Assembly: GCA_017421885.1 (NCBI GenBank)
Contig: JAFOHJ010000110.1
Coordinates: 1-10,049 of the forward strand
Direction: 5' to 3'
Source: Clostridia bacterium
GTDB lineage: Bacteria > Bacillota_A > Clostridia > Oscillospirales > Butyricicoccaceae
DNA: 10,049 bases
Of the stretch, positions 1 through 6,036 are shown piece after piece. The notes under the pieces are model-generated. The model searched no databases and was not told the DNA's origin. It worked only from the letters and a program-made list of their open reading frames with translations. How positions within the stretch are numbered: position 1 is the stretch's first letter; every line of letters starts with the position of its first letter. The translations under genes were made by a program, and so were the position numbers.

Positions 1-1129
1 AATTGTCGAGTGTACCGACTACATTGCCCTCCATGTCGAGCAGCATGGGCTGCCAGGACTCGATGGAGCCATCGCTGAAACGGAACTGGAAGTAAGAACG
101 GTCGGAACCGAACTCGCTGTAGCCGGGAAGCTGCATATACTCACCGGAGGAGTATACCGATGTATGGAGGTATGTCCATCTGTCGTTAACAGCATTGTTA
201 GCGATGGGTGTCAGCTCTGTGATGTAGAGAGCTGCGGGGATCGACAGAACTGCATCGTCTTCTTCGAGGACTACTGTTACTTCGTAAGAACCGATCTCTG
301 CATCCGCGGGGATAACAGCTGTCAGGTCGAATGTAGCTGTGCCGCCTGCCTCGACTGTGACTGTCTCGGCGCTCAGCGAGAAGATACCTTCGATATCTTC
401 AGCATTTGTGCTGTCGTTGTGGTATGCGTGTGTGGGGTTATACAGGCTGAGAGCATATGTGTGAGCCTCTGTGCCTTCATTCTTGACTGTGACTGTAACT
501 TTTTCGGTTACGTCTTCTGTCATGAAGTTCTTTGTCAGGCCGCCAAAGCTGATAACGGGTGTCTCAACTGTTGTGTCGAGGCCGTCGTTATTGTAAGCAT
601 ACTGGTTGGCCGATGTGATGGTGACCATATCCTTTGCTGCCTCGAAAGCTGCAACAGGATCGATCATGCCGTTACCGACTGCATAGCGGCTGATCTCGTC
701 GCCGAATGCCATGTAGTCAGCTGTGTTGACCAGCAGAGACTTGAGCTGCAGAGCTGTAAGTTCGGGATATGCTTCCTTCATCAGAGCAACAAAGCCCGAA
801 ACATGAGGTGTAGCCATCGATGTGCCGCTCATTGCTGTGTAAGCATAGTCATACTCGCCTTCCTCGCCTGCGAGCCAAGCGGGATATGTCGAGATAATAG
901 CCTTGCCGGGAGCCGACAGATCGGGCTTCAGGTAGAACTTCTCGGAAACGGGGCCTCTGGATGTGTCAGAGCTGGGGAACAGGTCTGCGCCGTTGGCAAC
1001 CGATGTTGTCAGAGGCTCAGCATCCGTGAACTTGAAGTTATAAGCTGTCTTCAGCTCAAGACCTTCGATCAGAGCCTGACCGGGTGTGTACTGAACTGTG
1101 AAGATAGGCATATAGTTCTGATAGTAGCC
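1..1129 (-). CDS. S8 protease, C-terminal part after the TAG (partial, runs off window)
   Basis: This is the in-frame continuation of the subtilase after the amber codon, open for 376 codons to the left edge with no other stop. It carries the third catalytic residue, Ser620 in GTSMATPHVSG (codon 818-820, counting the TAG as residue 516). After the catalytic domain comes a beta-rich region (roughly 20-560) with the pattern VTVTVKNEGTEAHTYAL and AGGTATFDL, resembling the Fn3-like modules of lactocepin-type cell-envelope proteases. The C-terminus and any cell-wall anchor lie outside the window. The first ATG after the stop is 1109-1111, but I see no convincing reason for independent initiation there. 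A separate product would lack the signal peptide, Asp and His. It is best read as the second half of one gene of more than 892 codons. Confidence 0.85.
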
Positions 1130-1132
1130 CTA
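1130..1132 (-). other. In-frame amber codon inside the S8 protease
   Basis: The minus strand reads TGG TGG TAG GGC TAC TAT, that is S-W-W-stop-G-Y-Y-Q-N-Y. The reading frame is identical on both sides, so this is a single-codon interruption and not a frameshift. One transition from TGG (Trp) or CAG (Gln) would create it. It sits at the end of the PA-like insert, 104 codons before the catalytic Ser codon. Genome-wide TAG reassignment is not supported: sfsA in this window also ends in TAG at its family-typical length. That argument is soft, because an in-frame TGA follows the sfsA TAG three sense codons later. Confidence 0.9.
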
Positions 1133-2677
1133 CCACCAGGAGATGTTCTCAAAGTCATTCTCTCTTGCAGCTGTGTTGACTACTACAACGCCTGCGCCTT
1201 CAATACCAAGATCCTGCAGGTTCCATACATGCTGGTCAAAGGAAACACCGCGCTCTACTACGAACAGTGTGCCTTCGTAATCAGCTGTGTTCTCACCGAT
1301 CAGAGCTTCGTACTCAGCAAATGTACCTGTGCCGAGCTTTGTGCCGTCGACTGTGGGAACCAGAACCATCTTATAGCTGCCGTTCTCGTCAGCCTTCAGA
1401 GCTTCGAGACCGAATGTGCCGTCCTCGTTGTGGATGACTTCGTCAGCCCAGTCGGAACGGATGAGGCCGACCTTATCGCCTTCTGTTTCGCCATCGCGTG
1501 TGATGGTGAGCTGGCGGTCAGCCGAGGGGATCTGTGCGTTGGCTACTGTAAGAGCCAGAGGCGATGTGCCGGGCGACCATACCTTGAAGTTGTTGGGGCC
1601 GGAGTTACCTGCGCAGACTACAAAGAGAACGTCTTCGTTCTGCAGAGCCAGGCTGTTCATCGCTGTTGTTGTGCCGTGGTCAGCATCGTTGATGCCGCTC
1701 CAGCCGAGAGACATGGAGATGATCTCGCAGCCGTCTTCAACTGCGTCTTCCATAGCCGCTACAACGTCTTCGAGCGAGCAGCTGTCGGCTGCGTTGATGA
1801 CCTTGTAGGAAATGATGGTTGCATCGGGAGCCATACCGAGGGCGCTGATGCCGCCTTCATTGTGGTTGCTGGCTGTTACTGTACCTGCAACGTGTGTGCC
1901 GTGACCCTGGTCATCCCAAGGATCGTTGACATCATGGCCGTTGCCCTCGATGTAGTTTCTGCCGTAGAAAACGCCATCGATCAGGTCTGCCTCGTCAAGA
2001 GGCTCGCCGCTGGGACGTGTGCTGCCGAACGAATCGGAAAGGTCGGGATGCTTATAGTCGACACCTGTGTCGATGATACCAACTGTTACGCCCTTACCTG
2101 TCAGGCCAAGAGAAGGAACATCGCTGTAGTATTCGTGGCTGTCGCCCATACCTTCGATGAAATCTTCTGCTTCGTCAGCACCTGTTACATTCTCATATAC
2201 CTCATTGGGGTATACTGCAAATACATTGGGCAGGTGAGCCAGCATCTCAACTGCGTATGCAGGAACTGTGACTGCAACGCCGTTAAAGGCTGTGTCGTAC
2301 TCGGTGGTGATCTCATAATCAATACCCTCGAGTGCCTCGATCAGAGCATCCATATCAGCCTCGGCCTTAGCCTCGAGCTGAGCTGTTGTCTCGTTGAGCT
2401 TCTCGCCGTTTACTTCAGCAATAGCCTCAACAAGAGCAGCGGGCTGGCTCTGGAGCTCAACGATTACCGAAACCTGCTCTTCATCTTCATCAAGAGCATA
2501 TTCGCCGTTGAAACCGACCATGCCGGATTCTCTGTTTTCGTGAGAGACCATTTCTGCGCTCTGAAGAAGTTCTTCATTTACCTGAGGTGCAGCCTGTACC
2601 ATACCGGCAACGGAAGGCAGCAGCATAAACACTGCGAGCATCATGCTCAGGAGCGCTCTGTAATTCTTCTTACTCAC
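1130..2677 (-). CDS. S8 subtilisin-like serine protease, N-terminal part, ends at in-frame TAG
   Basis: Secreted subtilase expected to cleave extracellular proteins or peptides. The start is GTG at 2677, preceded by AGGAGG with a 7-base spacer. Residues 1-29 form a signal peptide: KKNYR, then a hydrophobic core, with likely cleavage after VQA. Residues about 68-160 resemble an inhibitor_I9-type propeptide. The S8 domain follows, with catalytic Asp203 in IIDTGVD, His259 in GHGTHVAG and oxyanion Asn358 in AGNSG. Residues about 430-510 look like a protease-associated (PA) insert between His and Ser, as in lactocepin and C5a-peptidase-like enzymes. The 515-residue product stops at TAG before the catalytic Ser, so alone it should be inactive. 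The same frame continues to the left edge with the Ser motif. The gene is therefore a broken allele, a read-through gene or a sequencing error. Family assignment is very secure; functional status is uncertain. Confidence 0.93.
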   Translation of the reverse strand: MSKKNYRALLSMMLAVFMLLPSVAGMVQAAPQVNEELLQSAEMVSHENRESGMVGFNGEYALDEDEEQVSVIVELQSQPAALVEAIAEVNGEKLNETTAQLEAKAEADMDALIEALEGIDYEITTEYDTAFNGVAVTVPAYAVEMLAHLPNVFAVYPNEVYENVTGADEAEDFIEGMGDSHEYYSDVPSLGLTGKGVTVGIIDTGVDYKHPDLSDSFGSTRPSGEPLDEADLIDGVFYGRNYIEGNGHDVNDPWDDQGHGTHVAGTVTASNHNEGGISALGMAPDATIISYKVINAADSCSLEDVVAAMEDAVEDGCEIISMSLGWSGINDADHGTTTAMNSLALQNEDVLFVVCAGNSGPNNFKVWSPGTSPLALTVANAQIPSADRQLTITRDGETEGDKVGLIRSDWADEVIHNEDGTFGLEALKADENGSYKMVLVPTVDGTKLGTGTFAEYEALIGENTADYEGTLFVVERGVSFDQHVWNLQDLGIEGAGVVVVNTAARENDFENISWW

Positions 2678-2703
2678 TTTCTTTCCTCCTTTTTCATTTT
2701 AAA

Positions 2704-2740
2704 TACAGCCAAAAGCTGTAATTATCAAAGATAGCTTTTG
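2704..2740 (-). promoter_or_regulatory. Leader with two mutually exclusive hairpins upstream of the S8 protease
   Basis: The roughly 145-base leader between the predicted start of transcription (about 2822) and the GTG contains two overlapping inverted repeats. In RNA order, CAAAAGCT (2740-2733) can pair with AGCTTTTG (2717-2710). Alternatively TACAGC (2720-2715) can pair with GCTGTA (2709-2704) around a five-base loop. The repeats share 2715-2717, so only one can form fully. The second stem ends about 13 bases before the AGGAGG. No U-tract follows, so this is not a transcription terminator; an effect on translation or mRNA stability is conceivable. I recognise no known riboswitch class. Confidence 0.35.
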
Positions 2741-2828
2741 CAACATAGAAAAAAAAGACCCGGTTTTGACGGCACTTTACACAAAATCGAGCTTTTACTC
2801 CATGATTATCACAAGCATCTTTAACATA

Positions 2829-2856
2829 ATTATAGTATTTATTCAAATAATGTCAA
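2829..2856 (-). promoter_or_regulatory. Sigma-A promoter of the S8 protease gene
   Basis: On the minus strand a perfect TTGACA (2856-2851) is separated by 16 bases from a perfect TATAAT (2834-2829), in AT-rich DNA. Transcription should begin near 2822, about 145 bases before the GTG start at 2677. Both hexamers match consensus, suggesting strong expression unless the leader limits it. Confidence 0.8.
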
Positions 2857-2914
2857 TAGCCTATACAAATATTTATCCAACACTTTAGCATGATTTTAAA
2901 TTGTCCAGCATTTG

Positions 2915-2944
2915 AAAAAAGGGAGGCCGCAGCCTCCCTTTTTT
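2915..2944. terminator. Rho-independent terminator after the DUF3842 gene
   Basis: AAAAAAGGGAGGC (2915-2927) pairs perfectly with GCCTCCCTTTTTT (2932-2944) around a four-base loop (CGCA). There are seven GC-rich pairs at the loop end and a six-base T run on either strand. It lies 7 bases past the stop of the minus-strand DUF3842 gene, so it most likely ends that operon before the S8 protease promoter. The symmetric A/T runs would let it work in both directions. Confidence 0.92.
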
Positions 2945-2951
2945 GCATTAT

Positions 2952-3383
2952 TCATATATTACGGCAAACCAGCTCGACGGCATTCTCCACCAGCTTTGCC
3001 ATTGGGATGTCCCCCACTCCGGCGATCATGTTATCACAGTGGTTTACCGGAATAAGCACCCTTACGGCATTGCTCTGGCCTACTGCAAGGGCCATCTTCG
3101 GTGTAACCTCTCCGAACAGCGAGTCGGCCACAGCTATACCTATAGGGCCTACTATAATATCAGCCTTGCGGCAGCCAACGATAACGGCGTTCTCGCCGGT
3201 GGCGCCGTTGTCGGCCCCGGCCTTGAGCATATTGGATGTGGCAAGGGCATTAGTGCCCACAGCGGTGATCTCGATGTCGGCCTCCAGCTGCTTAAGCGCA
3301 AGGGTCAGCTGGCGGCCTATGCCGCCCCCCTGCCCGTCTATGATAAGAACCTTCTTTTTCTTATTGTTACATTCCAAAGACAC
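2952..3383 (-). CDS. DUF3842 family protein
   Basis: Small protein of 143 residues of the DUF3842 family, common in Clostridia and of unknown function. It opens with a Rossmann-like strand and glycine loop, KKVLIIDGQGGGIG (residues 10-23), suggesting nucleotide or dinucleotide binding. The family signature follows: TNALATSNMLKAGAD (44-58), GATGENA (60-66) and KADIIVGPIGI (73-83). Near the C-terminus is LIPVNHCDN (110-118). The length is normal for the family, and no signal peptide or membrane segment is visible. The GTG at 3383 is preferred because AGGAGG ends 6 bases upstream. That site lies inside the aldo/keto reductase gene, and the two genes overlap by 17 bases, indicating translational coupling. 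The terminator at 2915-2944 follows. The link to the reductase suggests a related redox or metabolic role, but this is only inference. Confidence 0.9.
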   Translation of the reverse strand: MSLECNNKKKKVLIIDGQGGGIGRQLTLALKQLEADIEITAVGTNALATSNMLKAGADNGATGENAVIVGCRKADIIVGPIGIAVADSLFGEVTPKMALAVGQSNAVRVLIPVNHCDNMIAGVGDIPMAKLVENAVELVCRNI

Positions 3384-4512
3384 GTGCCGCCTCCTGCATA
3401 TTTTCTATTACCTTTACTCCAAAGGGACAGCGACCTTCGCAGGCTCCGCACTGCAGGCATTCACCGGCATGATGCTCAAGCGCCGCATAATGTTCGCGTT
3501 CAGCCTCGGGCATACCACCCTTAGCCTTTACCAGATGCAGGAACTTTGTAACATCGGCTACCCTGATACCTACAGGACAGGGCGCGCAATGACCGCAGTA
3601 CATGCAGTGACCCACCCAGCTGATACGGGGGAAGGACGCCAGAGCCGATGCATAGTCGCGTTCCGCTTCAGAGGCATCAACATACTCTAGGCTCTTCTCA
3701 AGCTCGGCAACTGTGCGTGCGCCGCACATGACAGAAGCAACACCGGGACGTGTGAGTGCATAATGAATGCACTGATTTACGGTGAGAGCAACGCCTGCAG
3801 GCGAATCACTGCCCAGCAGATCTCCGCCTCCAAAAGCCTTCATGACTGTGATGCCGACCCCTTCGCGCTCGCATAGCTCATACAGAGCCTTACGCTCGGG
3901 ATCCATATTAACAAGCTGCTTTTCGTAACTCTCATCGGCCCAAAGCTTTTCAAGGTCCTCATCACCGGGCTGGAGGTCATAGCAGGGGTTTACACTGAAC
4001 ATAAGAACTTCGATAAGGCCGCTTTCAATCATTTTCAATGCGACCTTGGGGTTATGGCTGCTGACACCGATATGCCTGATGCTCCCCTGTTTTCTGAGTT
4101 CGAGAGCATATTCCATAACGGGTCCGTTTGCCACCTCATCCCAGACCTTTTCCGAATCGATGTAGTGGATCATGCCGATATCGATGTAATCAGTATCCAG
4201 CAGGCTCATCATCTCTTCAAAGCCTTCCTTTACCTCGTCGATCTGGCGCGTGGCCTTATACTGGCCGTCTTTCCACACCGAGCACAGATGCGACTGGATG
4301 ACCATCTTTTCGCGCCTGCCCTTGAGTGCCTTGCCTATATTGCGGCGAACATCGGGGTTTGATGTATAGATATCAACGATATTAACGCCGTTTTCCAGCG
4401 CCTTTTCCATAAGTTCGAGGCAGAACGCCTCATCTTTATCAACAAAACCTTCACAGCCGAGGCCGATCTCGCTGACCTCGAGCCCTGTCCTTCCGAGTTT
4501 ACGATACTTCAT
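3367..4512 (-). CDS. Aldo/keto reductase with C-terminal double 4Fe-4S ferredoxin domain
   Basis: Cytoplasmic oxidoreductase of 381 residues: an aldo/keto reductase barrel (about 1-290), then a ferredoxin-like tail. The barrel begins MKYRKLGRTGLEVSEIGLG and contains the family segments DIGMIHY and IRHIGVSSHNP. The tail holds two CxxCxxCxxxC-P motifs, CMYCGHCAPCP (303-313) and CLQCGACEGRCP (352-363), predicted to bind two 4Fe-4S clusters and carry electrons. Asp47 and His116 of the usual Asp-Tyr-Lys-His tetrad are present. By manual alignment, though, the Tyr position is Asn52 and the Lys position is His75 (QSH for the usual ATK). Such changes seem typical of a clostridial subfamily, so classical carbonyl reduction should not be assumed. 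The start is ATG 4512, with AAGGAG 9 bases upstream; an upstream in-frame GTG (4551) lies inside the promoter. It has its own MerR-type promoter and overlaps the DUF3842 gene by 17 bases. The substrate is unknown. Confidence 0.93.
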   Translation of the reverse strand: MKYRKLGRTGLEVSEIGLGCEGFVDKDEAFCLELMEKALENGVNIVDIYTSNPDVRRNIGKALKGRREKMVIQSHLCSVWKDGQYKATRQIDEVKEGFEEMMSLLDTDYIDIGMIHYIDSEKVWDEVANGPVMEYALELRKQGSIRHIGVSSHNPKVALKMIESGLIEVLMFSVNPCYDLQPGDEDLEKLWADESYEKQLVNMDPERKALYELCEREGVGITVMKAFGGGDLLGSDSPAGVALTVNQCIHYALTRPGVASVMCGARTVAELEKSLEYVDASEAERDYASALASFPRISWVGHCMYCGHCAPCPVGIRVADVTKFLHLVKAKGGMPEAEREHYAALEHHAGECLQCGACEGRCPFGVKVIENMQEAARVFGM

Positions 4513-4541
4513 AAAACACCGCTCCTTTTGTATTTTGAACA

Positions 4542-4572
4542 ATGATAACACCTGAAGTAAACTTCAAGTCAA
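4542..4572 (-). promoter_or_regulatory. Promoter of the aldo/keto reductase gene with 19-bp spacer
   Basis: On the minus strand TTGACT (4572-4567) and TATCAT (4547-4542) each match consensus at 5 of 6 positions but lie 19 bases apart. That is longer than the usual 17 and typical of promoters activated by MerR-family regulators. The spacer is largely filled by the dyad described separately. Transcription should start near 4535, giving a leader of about 23 bases before ATG 4512. It lies just after the sfsA stop, so the reductase and DUF3842 genes can be expressed independently of the genes upstream. Confidence 0.7.
4551..4568. promoter_or_regulatory. Candidate MerR-family operator
   Basis: The 18-base sequence CCTGAAGTAAACTTCAAG is a near-perfect dyad: 7 of 9 position pairs are complementary, with mismatches at the second pair and the centre. 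Its shape resembles known MerR-family operators such as the SoxR site and the AdhR/NmlR-type sites. It lies between a -35 and a -10 spaced 19 bases apart, exactly where MerR proteins bind to untwist the promoter. No MerR gene is in the window, so the regulator would act in trans. In RNA the same dyad could form only a short stem without a U-tract, so it is unlikely to be a terminator. Confidence 0.62.
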
Positions 4573-4575
4573 TAG

Positions 4576-5250
4576 CTAAAGCTCAACTTTTACCGGCGAG
4601 TCTATCATAACTCTGCCGGGAACCACACCGCAGTCATAGGCAAGCACCTTTACTCCGGCCTCCGAGGCATCGCGAAGGGCCTCGGCGAACTCGGGGTGGG
4701 TCTCGCGGTTGGGCCTGAACACCTTTGGCGCCTTCATCTGAATTACAAAGAACACCATAGCATCCAGCCCCGCCTTTTTCACCTCGATAAGCTCCCTCAG
4801 GTGCTTGACTCCCCTATCGGTAGGCGCATCGGGAAATAGAGCAACGCCCTCCCGCTCAAGAGTGCAGCCCTTGACCTCGACATAACACTCTTTTCCGCCT
4901 GCCCTGAGCCTGAAATCAAAGCGCGAACTCCCGTATCTGACCTCGCTTTTTATCTCTTCAAGGTCTTTTATATTCTCCTTTGCCCACTCGGCAAAAAGCT
5001 TGTTTGGAGCCTGCGAGTCCATATTCACAATAACGCCGCCGCGGTCCACTGTAACAAGGTCATATTTGGTCTTTCGGGCAGGGTTACCGCTCTCCTCCAC
5101 CCACACTCTCGTCCCGGGGATAAGAAGTTCGCGGCATCTTCCGGTATTTTTCACATGGCATACCTCGACGCTTCCATCTATTTCAATATTGGCTATAAAT
5201 CTATTGGGCCGGCTTATGAAAATGCCCTCCCGCATATTTCTGTATTCCAT
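4576..5250 (-). CDS. sfsA: SfsA family protein (sugar fermentation stimulation protein homolog)
   Basis: SfsA-family protein of 224 residues, full length. Family signatures are clear: HVKNTGRCRELLIPG (32-46), VNMDSQAPNKL (75-85), SSRFDF (108-113), YVEVKGCTL (123-131) and FPDAPTDRGVKHLREL (139-154). The E/D residues around SRFDF and the EVK motif resemble a PD-(D/E)xK nuclease-type core; E. coli SfsA was described as a DNA-binding regulator of maltose metabolism, and the role elsewhere is uncertain. ATG 5250 is chosen because GGGAGG lies just upstream and the ATG overlaps the preceding stop as TAATG; a TTG at 5262 is less likely. It is the third gene of a tight operon with the sirtuin and DUF5131 genes. 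It ends in TAG, with an in-frame TGA after CTA TTG ACT. No terminator follows, so some read-through into the reductase gene is possible. Confidence 0.95.
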   Translation of the reverse strand: MEYRNMREGIFISRPNRFIANIEIDGSVEVCHVKNTGRCRELLIPGTRVWVEESGNPARKTKYDLVTVDRGGVIVNMDSQAPNKLFAEWAKENIKDLEEIKSEVRYGSSRFDFRLRAGGKECYVEVKGCTLEREGVALFPDAPTDRGVKHLRELIEVKKAGLDAMVFFVIQMKAPKVFRPNRETHPEFAEALRDASEAGVKVLAYDCGVVPGRVMIDSPVKVEL

Positions 5251-6035
5251 TATTCCTCCCAACTGTCCATCACGGTCTGCTCGTCTTCCTCAGGCTCACA
5301 TTCAAACCTGATGGGGCGAGTTATAATATCTATGCCGGCCTTTTTGGCCTGCCTGTGCTGTTCGCGCCTCGGCACTTCAAAAAGCCTGCCGTTTTTCACA
5401 AACCTTGCTCCCGTCTGCTTGAAAACAAAATCAACATTATTCTCGATGCACTGCCGCCTCATATCAAGGATCCATTCATAATGACATTCGCGCACACCTA
5501 TGCCCGACTCGCCTCCGCACACGATCCTGTCGATCTTGCCCGAGCTCAGATACCTGCCCAGCTCGATGGGCCCCAGCAATGGCTCGCAGGCAAGGCTTTT
5601 ATATTTTACAGGTGCTTCGAGATAGATGGGCAGGCGGCGATCGGCCATGGCCTGATTCTCCACGGTGCAGGCGATCGCCACATTATCATAGCCTTCGCCC
5701 CAATCGTCAGGGATGCATTCATAAAGCCGGTGGATGCGCTTGGTTATCATGAAAAAATGCAGGTCAGGTCGAGAAGCCATCATCTTCCATGCATCCTTTC
5801 GCCAGCTGTCAGCATCTTCAACGAAAAAATCCGATGTAAAGCAGGTATATACGATCTCGCCCGACGGTATCTTATGGCTTCCGTCGCGCTTATGCCTGAG
5901 CGGAAGGTCGAACTCGCCGGTTTTCCTGACGACCGAGCTGTCACGCCCATGCCTTTCATCCATACGGTAGACATAGCAGTGCCTGCACCCTTCCGATAGT
6001 TTATGACAGCCATGCCACGGATTCCATCCTGCCAT
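5250..6035 (-). CDS. DUF5131 family protein (phage Gp37/Gp68-like)
   Basis: Protein of 261 residues of the DUF5131 (Gp37/Gp68) family, whose biochemical function is not established. The N-terminal signature WNPWHGCHKLSEGCRHCY holds Cys10, Cys17 and Cys20, a cluster that could hold a metal or iron-sulfur centre and recalls radical-SAM proteins. Other family blocks are FTSDFF (66-71), HFFMITKRIHRL (93-104), CTVENQAMADRRLP (123-136), SLACEPLLGPIEL (147-159), VCGGESGIGVRE (172-183) and FVFKQTGARF (203-212). The C-terminus is acidic. ATG 6035 follows the sirtuin stop with one base between (TGA-T-ATG). An upstream TTG at 6062 would add nine residues (LSSPAEISD) and is not excluded, as the ribosome binding site before ATG is weak. 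Its stop overlaps the sfsA start. Although the family is best known from phages, no phage genes are nearby. Confidence 0.9.
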   Translation of the reverse strand: MAGWNPWHGCHKLSEGCRHCYVYRMDERHGRDSSVVRKTGEFDLPLRHKRDGSHKIPSGEIVYTCFTSDFFVEDADSWRKDAWKMMASRPDLHFFMITKRIHRLYECIPDDWGEGYDNVAIACTVENQAMADRRLPIYLEAPVKYKSLACEPLLGPIELGRYLSSGKIDRIVCGGESGIGVRECHYEWILDMRRQCIENNVDFVFKQTGARFVKNGRLFEVPRREQHRQAKKAGIDIITRPIRFECEPEEDEQTVMDSWEE

Positions 6036-6036
6036 A

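Noticed and set aside
164..2734. An 856-codon plus-strand open frame opposite the protease
   Set aside because: It is codon-for-codon antisense to the S8 gene and crosses the TAG site. It stays open only because the protease avoids TTA, CTA and TCA codons. Its product is implausibly Cys-rich and has no recognisable domain.
2741..2790. Possible terminator in the protease leader at the U8 tract (2749-2756)
   Set aside because: Only about three base pairs could form before the T run; no stable GC-rich stem precedes it.
4512..4551. Longer aldo/keto reductase starting at GTG 4551
   Set aside because: The extension overlaps the -10 element and the MerR-type dyad. MKYRKLGRTG at 4512 is the usual family start, with AAGGAG upstream.
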